NCBI GenBank assembly: GCA_023399455.1
Contig: JAEWPN010000144.1
Span: 1 to 41,876, forward strand
Reading direction: 5' to 3'
Source: Bacillota bacterium
GTDB lineage: Bacteria; Bacillota; Clostridia; Lachnospirales; Lachnospiraceae
DNA length: 41,876 bases
In this document: one piece after another, positions 24,074-32,417 of the stretch
Position numbering within the stretch: the first letter of the stretch is position 1
How the letters are laid out: each line of letters opens with the position of its first letter
Made by a program: the position numbers and the translations under genes
Notes under the pieces: generated by a model
Databases searched by the model: none
The model's input: the letters and a program-made list of their open reading frames with translations, nothing else
Told to the model about the DNA's origin: nothing

Positions 24074-24997
24074 ATGAAAAAGCCCGTTCTGATAATAATG
24101 GCGGCAGGCATGGGGAGCCGTTACGGAGGACTGAAACAGATAGACCCCGTAGATGGAAACGGACATATCATTATGGATTTTTCACTGTATGATGCGGTAA
24201 AGGCCGGATTCGAAAAGGTGGTTTTCGTCATCAAAAGGGAAAATGAGAAGGACTTTAGGGAGGTCATCGGTAAGCGCATTGAGCCTTTTATGGAGGTGAC
24301 TTACGTATTTCAGGAGGCAGAAAATATTCCGTCGCCATTTACGGTGCCGGAGGGAAGACAGAAGCCGTGGGGAACCGGTCATGCGGTGCTCAGCTGCGCC
24401 GAAGTAGTAGATGGACCTTTTGTTGTCATCAATGCGGATGATTATTACGGAAGAAGCGCATTCGCACAGATTTATGATTATCTGGCCACCCATGAGGACG
24501 GCGAGAAATACAAATATGCAATGGTTGGCTATGTTCTGGAAAATACGCTGACGGAGAACGGCCATGTGGCGAGAGGCGTATGCGAGACCGATGAAAACAG
24601 CTGTTTAAAGGGTATTACGGAGCGAACGTATATTGAAAGAAGAGGAGAGGATACTGCGTATACGGAGGATGAGGGGGCATCCTGGCATGTGATTCCCAAG
24701 GGCAGCACGGTATCCATGAATATGTGGGGGTTTACGGCAAGCTTCATGAAGGAACTCGTTTCCGGCTTTCCGGTTTTCCTCGAAAAGGGCTTGAAAGAAA
24801 ATCCGCTGAAATGCGAATATTTTCTTCCCAGCGTGGTAAATGAGCTGCTGGAGAAGAAAAAGGCGGAGGTAACGGTACTAAAATCCTATGACCGCTGGTA
24901 TGGCGTTACTTATAAGGAAGATAAGCAGACTGTAGTAAATGCCATTCAGAGGATGAAGGATGAAGGGGATTATCCGGAGATGTTATGGGAGAAATAA
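24074..24997 (+). CDS. Sugar-phosphate nucleotidyltransferase-like protein
   Basis: This 307-residue protein has the NTP-transferase signature AAGMGSRYGGLKQ near the N-terminus, a central VVINADDYYGR metal/substrate motif, and SMNMWGFT later. It should join a nucleoside triphosphate and a sugar 1-phosphate or similar compound. The exact substrate is not clear; this group is often annotated simply as nucleotidyltransferase. The ATG follows AGAGGAGG. It is monocistronic, with a strong terminator just after the stop. Confidence 0.85.
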   Translation: MKKPVLIIMAAGMGSRYGGLKQIDPVDGNGHIIMDFSLYDAVKAGFEKVVFVIKRENEKDFREVIGKRIEPFMEVTYVFQEAENIPSPFTVPEGRQKPWGTGHAVLSCAEVVDGPFVVINADDYYGRSAFAQIYDYLATHEDGEKYKYAMVGYVLENTLTENGHVARGVCETDENSCLKGITERTYIERRGEDTAYTEDEGASWHVIPKGSTVSMNMWGFTASFMKELVSGFPVFLEKGLKENPLKCEYFLPSVVNELLEKKKAEVTVLKSYDRWYGVTYKEDKQTVVNAIQRMKDEGDYPEMLWEK

Positions 24998-25023
24998 AAA
25001 GTTGGATATGAAATAGAAAAAGG

Positions 25024-25066
25024 CTGGTGTGTGCAATAATTATTAATTGCGCACACCAGTTTTTTT
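25024..25066 (+). terminator. Rho-independent terminator of the nucleotidyltransferase
   Basis: A 14-bp stem CTGGTGTGTGCAAT / ATTGCGCACACCAG (one G-U pair) is followed by seven T's. Confidence 0.92.
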
Positions 25067-25141
25067 GTTCCCCGATACTTATGGATTGTTACGGACTTTG
25101 GGGCCCTGATATCAAAATTATCAATTTGTGTGAAAAAGATA

Positions 25142-25169
25142 TTGACATATAATTTAAGATTGATATAAT
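25142..25169 (+). promoter_or_regulatory. Promoter of the cadmium/zinc efflux operon
   Basis: TTGACA (25142-25147) and TATAAT (25164-25169) are spaced by 16 bases, followed at once by the operator dyad. Confidence 0.82.
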
Positions 25170-25172
25170 GAA

Positions 25173-25194
25173 CATATGAACAATCATTCATATG
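25173..25194 (+). promoter_or_regulatory. ArsR/SmtB-type operator
   Basis: A perfect dyad CATATGAA-N6-TTCATATG lies just downstream of the -10 box. It matches the ATA-TGAA-type operators of CadC/CzrA/SmtB repressors, so the first gene of the operon is its likely binder. Confidence 0.8.
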
Positions 25195-25294
25195 AGCAAA
25201 GGTGCATATGATATATGGAATGAGAATATTGGAATTTTATTTGAAATATAAGAAAAAGATGTAAGGATGTTTTAAGAAAAGGAGGAAGTATACA

Positions 25295-25663
25295 ATGAAG
25301 ATGCAACAGGAGAGAGTGGAAGGCTGCGATTATATCCATGTTCACGAAGATATTGTTCGTAAGGTGAATGAGCAGATGCCGGAGGAAGATAAGCTGTATG
25401 ATCTGGCAGATTTTTTTAAGGTGTTTGCGGATTCTACGAGAATAAAAATGTTATATGTGCTCATGTGCTCGGAGATGTGCGTGTGCGATATAGCGCAGAT
25501 TCTGAATATGACTCAGTCAGCAATTTCCCATCAGCTTCGCACGTTGAAGCAGATGGATCTGGTAAGGAACAGGAGAGAGGGCAAAACTGTATTTTATTCT
25601 CTTGCGGATGGACATATCAAGACGATTTTAAGTCAAGGTCTGGACCATATCGAAGAGGATTAA
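25295..25663 (+). CDS. ArsR/SmtB-family metal-sensing repressor, CadC-like
   Basis: This 122-residue winged-helix protein has the recognition region QILNMTQSAISHQLRTLKQ. Metal-ligand candidates lie at both known sites: CVCD in helix alpha-3 (SEMCVCDIA), with C11 in the N-terminal arm (EGCDYIHVHED), forms an alpha-3N-type thiolate site, and the C-terminal helix DGHIKTILSQGLDHIEE carries the alpha-5 Asp/His ligands for zinc. Having both sites is the CadC pattern for Cd/Pb/Zn. The ATG follows GGAGG. It would leave the adjacent operator when Cd2+ or Zn2+ rises and so induce the P1B ATPase. Confidence 0.9.
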   Translation: MKMQQERVEGCDYIHVHEDIVRKVNEQMPEEDKLYDLADFFKVFADSTRIKMLYVLMCSEMCVCDIAQILNMTQSAISHQLRTLKQMDLVRNRREGKTVFYSLADGHIKTILSQGLDHIEED

Positions 25664-25703
25664 TAATAAATAAAATAATAAAGAAGGATCAGGAGGAGAA
25701 GAA

Positions 25704-25925
25704 ATGAGAAAGACTTACATTTTGGAGGATTTGGACTGCGCACACTGTGCAGGTGAGATTGAGACGGCAGTAGGAAAGCTGGAGGGGGTTAAGAACAGCG
25801 CCGTGACTCTTTTGACACAGAAGCTGGTAATCGATGTGGAAGAAACGAAGGCGGCAGGCATTACCAAAGAAATTAAGAAAATCGTGAAGAAATTTGAACC
25901 GGATGTGGAAGTAATAGAGAAATAG
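25704..25925 (+). CDS. HMA-domain metal-binding protein (free-standing N-domain of the efflux ATPase)
   Basis: This 73-residue protein is one complete heavy-metal-associated domain with the binding motif DCAHC at about 10-14 and the usual beta-alpha-beta pattern. The P1B ATPase encoded 40 bases downstream lacks such a domain, so this protein probably works as its detached metal-binding or chaperone domain. AGGAGG precedes the ATG. Confidence 0.87.
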   Translation: MRKTYILEDLDCAHCAGEIETAVGKLEGVKNSAVTLLTQKLVIDVEETKAAGITKEIKKIVKKFEPDVEVIEK

Positions 25926-25965
25926 TATAAAATGACAGCATGTAAAGAAAGCGAAGGGCTAAGAG

Positions 25966-27831
25966 ATGAGTAAGAAGCTAAAAAGGTTGCTTAAAAGAAT
26001 CGTGATAGGCGCTCTCATATATCTGGTTGCGATTTTAGCATCGCGCACTATACCGGACTTAAATGGAAATATAGAGCTGGTGTTATTCTTGATCGCTTAT
26101 TTTATAATAGGAGGAAGTATTGTAAAGGCGGCGGTGAAGAACATCGGTCATGGACAAATATTCGATGAAAATTTCCTGATGTCCATTGCCACCATAGGAG
26201 CCTTTCTCATAGGAGAGTACCCGGAAGCGGTTGCGGTTATGCTGTTTTACCAGGTGGGCGAGTGGTTTCAGTCCTATGCGGTAGGCAGGTCCAGAAAATC
26301 TATTGCGGAGCTTATGGATATTCGTCCGGACTATGCGAATGTCCTAAGGGGCGGAGAGGCCAGGGAGGTGAGTCCCGAGGAGGTGGCGATTGGAGAGACG
26401 ATATTGATTAAGCCCGGAGAGCGGATACCCCTGGACGGTATGGTTACTAAGGGTGCCTCCTCTTTGGATACGATGGCTCTTACCGGAGAAAGCGTCCCCA
26501 GAGATGTAGCGGAGGGCGAAGAGGTGATCAGCGGATGCGTAAATTTATCCGGTGTGCTGGAGGTTAAGGTAAATAAGATTTATGGAGAGTCTACGGTAGC
26601 CAAGATACTTGAACTTGTTGAAAACGCAGGAAGCAAGAAGTCGGAGGCAGAGCATTTCATTACGAAATTCGCCAGATATTATACTCCCGTTATTGTAATT
26701 TGCGCGGTGCTTCTGGCATTTATTCCTCCGCTTTTTCTAGGTGACGGCTTTACAACGTGGATATATAGAGCTCTTAGCTTTCTTGTTATCTCCTGCCCCT
26801 GTGCATTAGTCATCAGTATTCCTTTAAGCTTCTTCGGCGGCCTGGGAGGAGCAAGCAGAGCCGGTATTCTCGTCAAAGGCAGCAATTATCTGGAGGCTTT
26901 GTCGGATGCTGAGATCGTAGTGATGGATAAGACCGGAACTCTTACTAAGGGCACCTTTGCGGTGACTAAGCTGGTTCCCCAAATGGGTGTGGCGGAAGGT
27001 GCACTTTTGGAAACGGCAGCTTATGCGGAGAGTTATTCCAACCATCCGATTTCCAAATCGCTGTTAGCAGCATATCAAAAGGATGTGGATAAATCGCTCT
27101 TAAGCGATGTGGAAGAGATCGCGGGGCACGGAGTCAGTGCGGTATTAAGCGGCGGCCGTGTTTATGCGGGAAATGCCAAATGGATGGAGAGGCAGCAGAT
27201 TCAAGTCGGGGAGGCGGAAGAGGCAGGAACTATCATCCATGTGGCGCGCGAGAAAGAATATCTGGGCTACATTGTGATAGCGGATGAAATCAAATCCGAT
27301 GCGAAGCAGGCTGTCGACGGCCTTAAGGCGGTAGGAATGAAGCACATCGTCATGCTTACCGGAGACCAGAAAAAGGCGGCAGACAGAGTGGCGGGCGAAC
27401 TTGGAATTGAGGAAGTGCATGCGGAGCTTTTGCCGAAGGATAAGGTAGATCAGGTAGAACGGCTGTTTGAGGTCAAATCGGAAAAGGGCAGATTGATTTT
27501 TGTCGGTGACGGCATGAACGATGCCCCGGTACTGGCGAGAGCAGATATCGGAATAGCCATGGGCGGTTTGGGCTCCGATGCGGCAATCGAAGCGGCGGAC
27601 GTGGTAATCATGACAGACGAACCGTCGAAGATTGTGAGGGCAATACAGATATCGAAGAGAACCCTCGTTATCGTAAAACAAAATATAGTATTTGCAATTG
27701 GAGTGAAGGTTCTGATATTATTATTGGCAGCAGTAGGTTTCGCTACCATGTGGGCAGCGGTATTCGCCGACGTAGGAGTAGCAGTCATCGCGATACTGAA
27801 TGCGATGCGTGCCATTCGGTTGAAGGTGTGA
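25966..27831 (+). CDS. cadA: P1B-type Cd2+/Zn2+ exporting ATPase (CadA/ZntA-like) without its own HMA domain
   Basis: This 621-residue protein has the actuator motif TGES (173-176), transmembrane CPC (277-279, in SCPCALVIS), phosphorylation motif DKTGTLTKG with D321, the P1B locus SNHPISKS, and GDGMNDAPVL. The last membrane region contains FADVGVAVIAILNAMR, with the Asp typical of Zn/Cd pumps. Membrane helices at about 10-30 and 36-55 start the protein without a leading HMA domain, which is encoded separately upstream. It exports Cd2+, Zn2+ or Pb2+ from the cytoplasm. It is the third gene of an ArsR-controlled operon and opposes the zinc-uptake island in function. Confidence 0.9.
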   Translation: MSKKLKRLLKRIVIGALIYLVAILASRTIPDLNGNIELVLFLIAYFIIGGSIVKAAVKNIGHGQIFDENFLMSIATIGAFLIGEYPEAVAVMLFYQVGEWFQSYAVGRSRKSIAELMDIRPDYANVLRGGEAREVSPEEVAIGETILIKPGERIPLDGMVTKGASSLDTMALTGESVPRDVAEGEEVISGCVNLSGVLEVKVNKIYGESTVAKILELVENAGSKKSEAEHFITKFARYYTPVIVICAVLLAFIPPLFLGDGFTTWIYRALSFLVISCPCALVISIPLSFFGGLGGASRAGILVKGSNYLEALSDAEIVVMDKTGTLTKGTFAVTKLVPQMGVAEGALLETAAYAESYSNHPISKSLLAAYQKDVDKSLLSDVEEIAGHGVSAVLSGGRVYAGNAKWMERQQIQVGEAEEAGTIIHVAREKEYLGYIVIADEIKSDAKQAVDGLKAVGMKHIVMLTGDQKKAADRVAGELGIEEVHAELLPKDKVDQVERLFEVKSEKGRLIFVGDGMNDAPVLARADIGIAMGGLGSDAAIEAADVVIMTDEPSKIVRAIQISKRTLVIVKQNIVFAIGVKVLILLLAAVGFATMWAAVFADVGVAVIAILNAMRAIRLKV

Positions 27832-27867
27832 ACAGATAGAGCGTGCATAAAATAGTGAGGTATATCT

Positions 27868-28524
27868 ATGGAGAGCGAGCTAAAGGAACACAGAGTGTTG
27901 CCAGTAGATTTATGCGAAAGCGATTTAATGAATATGTGCGGTCGGTATCATTTTGATGATACCGGCCTTCCTCTGTTACGGGAGGTATACGAAAATTACT
28001 TCAGGAATGCTGCGGTATCCGCTTTTTTTTCATGGAGCGGACACATAGGGGATAAGGCGGTGGTACTCATGACGCTGGGCGAGGATGTGGATCGTGTGCA
28101 GAGCAGTCTTATGGAGGAAGAAAGCCTGTCGGAGGCATATATGGCAGAATGTATCGCTATGGAGCTCCTTATGAAGGCTTATGGAAGGGGAGACGATTTT
28201 CTTAGAGAGCGGACCGGCTTGTGGTGCGGGCAGTATGAGTTTCCCGGAACCGGACGCCCTATGGAGGATGTGGCAGAAATCGTAGATTCCTTCGGACAGG
28301 AGGAAATAAGTTACAATGGCGCCTATATGCTGATACCGAAAAAGAGTGTGGCGTATATCGTACCGCTTCAGACTAAAGAACCGGAGGTAAAAAGAAAGCA
28401 GTCCCTATGTGCCGGATGCAATAGAACGGACTGTGAAAAAAGGGCCGGCAGTTCAAAAGAGTTAAATTATGGCTACCGGCGCATTTTCAGCAAAGGAGGA
28501 GGAAAGGGATGCGGCAAGGACTGA
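27868..28524 (+). CDS. MetH reactivation-domain-like protein with a C-terminal cysteine cluster
   Basis: This 218-residue protein resembles the activation domain of B12-dependent methionine synthase: VVLMTLGEDVDRVQSSL, a helical AYMAECIAMELLMKAYGR, and YMLIPKKSVAYIVP. It lacks the other MetH domains. The C-terminus carries CAGCNRTDC (C181, C184, C189) followed by YGYRRI, which could hold a metal or iron-sulfur centre. Such stand-alone proteins are thought to help reductive activation of corrinoid proteins. GAGG precedes the ATG. It starts 36 bases after cadA and overlaps the adenosyltransferase gene by 16 bases, so it is probably co-transcribed. The function is inferred. Confidence 0.65.
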   Translation: MESELKEHRVLPVDLCESDLMNMCGRYHFDDTGLPLLREVYENYFRNAAVSAFFSWSGHIGDKAVVLMTLGEDVDRVQSSLMEEESLSEAYMAECIAMELLMKAYGRGDDFLRERTGLWCGQYEFPGTGRPMEDVAEIVDSFGQEEISYNGAYMLIPKKSVAYIVPLQTKEPEVKRKQSLCAGCNRTDCEKRAGSSKELNYGYRRIFSKGGGKGCGKD

Positions 28525-29036
28525 TTCATGTGTACTATGGAGATGGAAAGGGAAAGACCACGGCGGCAGCAGGGCTTGCGCTGCGGGCTGCAGGCTGCGG
28601 TGAGCAGGTGATATTTGCTCAGTTCATGAAGGGGAATGAAAGCGGCGAACTGTCCGCCATGGAGCGGATAAAGGAAATTGAGCTTCTGAGAAACAGTAAA
28701 AATTACGGATTTTACAAAAATATGGACGATAGGGATAAACGTGAGATTACGTGGGAGCACAATGAAATATTGAAGGAAGTCATGCGAAAAATAAAAAGTG
28801 GTGGATACGGCATGGTAATTTTGGATGAGATTACCTATCCTTATAAGCTGAATCTTATCGAGAAGTATGAAGTGGAACGATTAATTAAGGAAAAGCCATC
28901 GTCCCTCGAACTCGTCCTGACGGGAAGAGAACCCGATGAGCTTTTCCTCGAATATGCGGACTATATTACCCAGATGAGGTGCATCAGACACCCATATGAA
29001 AAGGGAATTCCTGCCAGGCGTGGCGTGGAATTTTAA
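28509..29036 (+). CDS. cobO: Cob(I)yrinic acid a,c-diamide adenosyltransferase (CobO/BtuR-like)
   Basis: This 175-residue protein has the CobA/CobO P-loop YYGDGKGKTTAAAGLALRA near the N-terminus, QFMKGN, and VILDEI in the middle. It transfers the adenosyl group of ATP to cob(I)alamin or related corrinoids. Its ribosome site AAAGGAGG lies inside the end of the preceding gene (16-base overlap), so the two are translationally coupled. It is at the end of the Cd/Zn efflux operon or a downstream sub-operon. Other corrinoid genes are not visible nearby. Confidence 0.9.
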   Translation: MRQGLIHVYYGDGKGKTTAAAGLALRAAGCGEQVIFAQFMKGNESGELSAMERIKEIELLRNSKNYGFYKNMDDRDKREITWEHNEILKEVMRKIKSGGYGMVILDEITYPYKLNLIEKYEVERLIKEKPSSLELVLTGREPDELFLEYADYITQMRCIRHPYEKGIPARRGVEF

Positions 29037-29242
29037 TCTTAATGATGTGACCTTTCACGTTCAAATTGTCAAACAGTTCGGGAATCACTGTGATTTCGTT
29101 GGTCTTTTCCTCTACCCGCTTTTGCCGGATTTGCAAAAAATAACAGCGCTATGATATCGATCATCTTGTGCAGGATTTTTTTCTCCTGTCTTACATCTTC
29201 TGCCTGTTCTAAATATTTCAATGTCTTGTGCATTTTTTTCAT
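29037..29242 (-). pseudogene. Relic of an ISAs1-type transposase
   Basis: On the minus strand one frame reads an N-terminal piece (about 29242-29120: MKKMHKTLKYLEQ ... ILHKMIDIIALLFFA), similar to the N-terminal region of ISAs1/H-repeat transposases. Another frame (about 29110-29037) reads TNEITVIPELFDNLNVKG, the segment that normally follows about 80-100 residues later. The middle, the rest of the catalytic domain and the ends of the element are missing, so it is a deleted and frameshifted remnant. It directly follows the adenosyltransferase stop. Confidence 0.6.
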
Positions 29243-29331
29243 CCTCATTGAAATGATTACACACTTTTTCCTCATTCTTATAAACATTTAAAATATTCAT
29301 GCGTTTGTCGTGGATAATTTGTTAAGAAAAG

Positions 29332-29360
29332 TAGACATTTTTGAAACATTGGAATATAAT
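29332..29360 (+). promoter_or_regulatory. Promoter of the cation/proton antiporter
   Basis: TAGACA (29332-29337) and TATAAT (29355-29360) are spaced by 17 bases, 67 bases before the chosen start. The rest of the gap to the relic shows nothing else. Confidence 0.65.
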
Positions 29361-29427
29361 GATAAGTTGTCGGCATAAGCCATAGATCGGCACATACTAA
29401 TTGAAAAAACAAAAGACAGGAGCAGTT

Positions 29428-30696
29428 ATGGAGACGTATCATTTTTTATTCGATTTAGCAATTATTTTATTAAGTACAAAGATTTTTGGATTGTTGACTA
29501 GGAAGTTTAATATGCCGCAGGTTGTGGGAGCATTGCTTGCCGGATTAATATTGGGGCCAGCTATGCTTAATATAATTCAAGGAACGAATTTTATCCAGGA
29601 TACGGCAGAAATAGGAGTTATTGTTCTGATGTTCTGTGCAGGAATGGAAACTGATGTACAAGAGCTTAAAAAAAGTGGGAAAGCATCGTTTGTCATCGCT
29701 CTGATTGGTGTTATCGTTCCTTTGATCGGAGGATATTTGGTGGCTTATGTATTCAACCGGCAGAGTATGATTGTGTCGGATGCTACAAGCAGTATATTTT
29801 TACAGAATATGTTTATTGGTATTATATTGACGGCTACGTCTGTGAGTATTACGGTGGAAACACTTAAGGAATTGGGAAAGCTGAAAACCAGATCGGGCAA
29901 TGCAATATTGGGGGCGGCAATTATTGATGATATTTTAGGAATCATTGCGCTGACTATTATTACAAGTATGGCAGACAGTTCCGTTAAAATTTCCGTTGTT
30001 TTACTTAAAATAGTTGCATTTTTTATCTTTGCAGCAATTGCCGGAGTGCTTTTTTATCATTTTTATATGTGGTGGAGCACTCATTCGGAAAAAAGACTGC
30101 ACAGACATGTTATCGTGGCCTTTGTATTTTGTCTTCTACTCTCCTATGTAGCGGAAGTAGGCTTTGGAGTGGCCGATATTACGGGAGCGTTTATCGCAGG
30201 GCTGGTCATATCGTATACACAAAGGACACAGTATTTGATGTCAAAATTCGATGTGCTTTCATATTTATATTTATCTCCCATTTTCTTTGCAAGTATCGGG
30301 CTGAAGGTAAAGCTTCCTCAGATGAACGGTCCAATTATAGCTTTTGCCGTATTGCTTGTACTGGTGGCGGTCCTTACGAAGATAATAGGCTGCGGACTGG
30401 GTGCTAAGGCTTGTGGTTACCAGAATTATCAGTGTATGCGTATCGGTGTGGGAATGGTATCGAGAGGTGAAGTGGCGCTTATTGTGGCAAGCAAAGGTTC
30501 TGCCATAGGACTTATGGGTTCCGATTTTCTCGGGCCGGTAGTTATTGTAGTGGTTATTACCACTATTATTACGCCGGTACTTCTTAAGGTAGTGTTCAAG
30601 AAATGGGGACCGGAGGCGCTGGAACCGGATGATAATGCTCTTGCATCCAAATATGAGGAAATACAGAGTTATCGGGATGGGAAAGGTCATCACTAA
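29428..30696 (+). CDS. CPA2-family cation:proton antiporter (KefB/NapA-like)
   Basis: This 422-residue membrane protein has about twelve hydrophobic helices and family landmarks: LNMPQVVGALLAGLILGP-like sequence in the second helix (here FNMPQVVGALLAG), TATSVSITVETLKELGK, and AAIIDDILGI with the two adjacent aspartates that bind the cation. It exchanges Na+ or K+ for protons. The ATG at 29428 follows CAGGAG; the TTG at 29401 is less likely. No RCK/TrkA domain follows, so it is not gated like KefC. Confidence 0.87.
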   Translation: METYHFLFDLAIILLSTKIFGLLTRKFNMPQVVGALLAGLILGPAMLNIIQGTNFIQDTAEIGVIVLMFCAGMETDVQELKKSGKASFVIALIGVIVPLIGGYLVAYVFNRQSMIVSDATSSIFLQNMFIGIILTATSVSITVETLKELGKLKTRSGNAILGAAIIDDILGIIALTIITSMADSSVKISVVLLKIVAFFIFAAIAGVLFYHFYMWWSTHSEKRLHRHVIVAFVFCLLLSYVAEVGFGVADITGAFIAGLVISYTQRTQYLMSKFDVLSYLYLSPIFFASIGLKVKLPQMNGPIIAFAVLLVLVAVLTKIIGCGLGAKACGYQNYQCMRIGVGMVSRGEVALIVASKGSAIGLMGSDFLGPVVIVVVITTIITPVLLKVVFKKWGPEALEPDDNALASKYEEIQSYRDGKGHH

Positions 30697-30715
30697 GGAT
30701 AGTGAAAGAGAGAGA

Positions 30716-30751
30716 CGGCCAGAAAAGCAATATTGCTTTTCTGACCGTTCT
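30716..30751 (+). terminator. Terminator-like hairpin after the antiporter
   Basis: The stem CGGCCAGAAAAGCAA / TTGCTTTTCTGACCG (one mismatch) is followed by only a broken T-tract. It may also serve the converging permease gene. Confidence 0.6.
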
Positions 30752-30862
30752 GTTGTATAGGCAAATCAACACCACCCAGCTAACTGGCTAAGCCGGTAGT
30801 CATGATTGCTGGTAGAATTCTGACGGTTATTTTTGCCGCAGTAACTCACATATTCAATAAAT

Positions 30863-32137
30863 TTAATTCTTATCGTTCGCCCATCCGAATTTGTCGAAGA
30901 TATAGAACAAAAGCGACAAAATCATGCCCACGATGGCCGCCAGTACCATACCTGTAAGCGTAACATTGAAGATACTTAAGGCAATGCCGGAAAGTCCTAC
31001 GACAAAAACCACAGAGGTAAGCGTCAGGTTACGGCTTCCGCTGTAATCTACCCGTCCGTCCACGATAATACGGATACCGGAAGCTCCGATGGTGCCGTAT
31101 AAGAGGAAGGAGATGCCGCCGATAACAGGGCCGGGAATGGTCTGAATCAATGCGGCAACGGGGCCTATGAAGGAAGCGATAATCGAGAGAATAGCTGCGC
31201 CTGCGATCACCTGGATGGAATAAACCTTAGTCATTGCCATAACGCCGATGTTCTCACCGTAGGTAGTGGTAGGTACGGCACCGACGAAGCCGGATATCAT
31301 GGTAGAAAAACCGTCTGCGAATAAGGAACGGTGAAGCCCCGGGTCCTTGAGGAGGTCACGTTCTACTATCTTACTCGTTACGATTTGGTGGCCGATGTGC
31401 TCGGAAGCGACAACCAGGATAACGGGAAGAATCATTACGATGGCTTCCAGGTTAAAGCGGGGAGCCTGGAAATTCGGCATTACGAACAAGCTGGCATGAA
31501 GCGCGTCAGAAACTGTTCCGGGCGCAAGGACACCAGTGAACAGTGCGGTGACATAGCCTGCAATAATCGCTATTAAAATGGGGATAACAGCGAAGAATTT
31601 TTTGAAGAGCACATTTCCGAATACGGCGAATGCCAGAGTAACCACAAATACGATTGCATTTTTAGAATCCACAGTACCGTCCGCACCGGGAAGAATTCCG
31701 GCGGTAGAAGCAGCGGTTCCGGCCAGTTCCAAACCGATGAGAGCGACGACAGGACCCATAGCAGCGGCAGGAAGTACGACATCGATCCACTTGATGCCGA
31801 ACTTGTAAATAACAAAAGAAAGAATACACAGTGCTAAACCTACTGCGATGAACCCTCCCAGAGCGTCCTGATAACCCCATTTGGACATGACCAGACCTGC
31901 CGGCGCAAGAAAAGCAAAGCTGGAACCGAGATATGCGGGTGCTTTGCCTTTGGTAATAAGGAAAAATAGTAACGTGCCGATACCGTTCATTAACAGTACG
32001 ACGGATGGATTGATTTGGAAGATAATAGGTACTAATACGGATGCTCCGAACATGGCGAACATGTGCTGCAGAGACAGCGGAACAAGGAGACTGACCGGTA
32101 CCTTATCTTCGATCTGAATGATTTTTTTGCTTTCCAA
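30863..32137 (-). CDS. Uracil/xanthine permease (NCS2, UraA-like)
   Basis: This 424-residue membrane protein of the nucleobase-cation symporter 2 family has PVSLLVPLSLQHMFAMFGASVLVP at the start, SEHIGHQIVTSKI (the E/H substrate motif) and FVGAVPTTTYGENIG (the NCS2 signature). It imports uracil or xanthine with protons. The start is set to TTG at 32137 (LESKKIIQIED) because GGGAGGT lies six bases upstream; an in-frame ATG at 32188 would have its first 17 codons running through that site. An extended -10 (TGTGTTATACT on the minus strand) is plausible upstream. I saw no PyrR-type attenuator. Confidence 0.87.
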   Translation of the reverse strand: MESKKIIQIEDKVPVSLLVPLSLQHMFAMFGASVLVPIIFQINPSVVLLMNGIGTLLFFLITKGKAPAYLGSSFAFLAPAGLVMSKWGYQDALGGFIAVGLALCILSFVIYKFGIKWIDVVLPAAAMGPVVALIGLELAGTAASTAGILPGADGTVDSKNAIVFVVTLAFAVFGNVLFKKFFAVIPILIAIIAGYVTALFTGVLAPGTVSDALHASLFVMPNFQAPRFNLEAIVMILPVILVVASEHIGHQIVTSKIVERDLLKDPGLHRSLFADGFSTMISGFVGAVPTTTYGENIGVMAMTKVYSIQVIAGAAILSIIASFIGPVAALIQTIPGPVIGGISFLLYGTIGASGIRIIVDGRVDYSGSRNLTLTSVVFVVGLSGIALSIFNVTLTGMVLAAIVGMILSLLFYIFDKFGWANDKN

Positions 32138-32417
32138 GAAAAGACCTCCCTCTTTATTTTCAAAAAAGTATAACACATGACTTGACATATTTCTACAACA
32201 AATTTAACAAAAGTGAGAAAAGTTAAGAAGGGTTGTGAGGGGAAAGGCGCAATATTTTTTGCAGTGGAGTTATTATTCGATTACGTAGCAGGAGATTCGG
32301 GGCGTTGAATTAGGCGCACGCAGTCCCACTCCCAATCCAACGCCTCAAGTCTCTCTATAACCACCAAATTAACCACACAATAAAAATATATTATAAATTA
32401 ATGAAAGGAGAAATTTT

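Noticed and set aside
25295..27831. Assigning the P1B operon to copper
   Set aside because: The regulator is ArsR/SmtB-type with CVC and alpha-5 sites rather than CsoR/CopY, and the pump has the FADVG motif of Zn/Cd transporters, so copper is less likely.
29069..29300. Two short minus-strand frames of 60-72 codons as real small genes
   Set aside because: Both are better explained as pieces of a frameshifted transposase relic.
32280..32345. Imperfect inverted repeat (GGGCGTTGAATTAGG with CCAATCCAACGCC) upstream of msrAB as a terminator or riboswitch
   Set aside because: There are mismatches, no T-run, and no match to a riboswitch family that I recognise.
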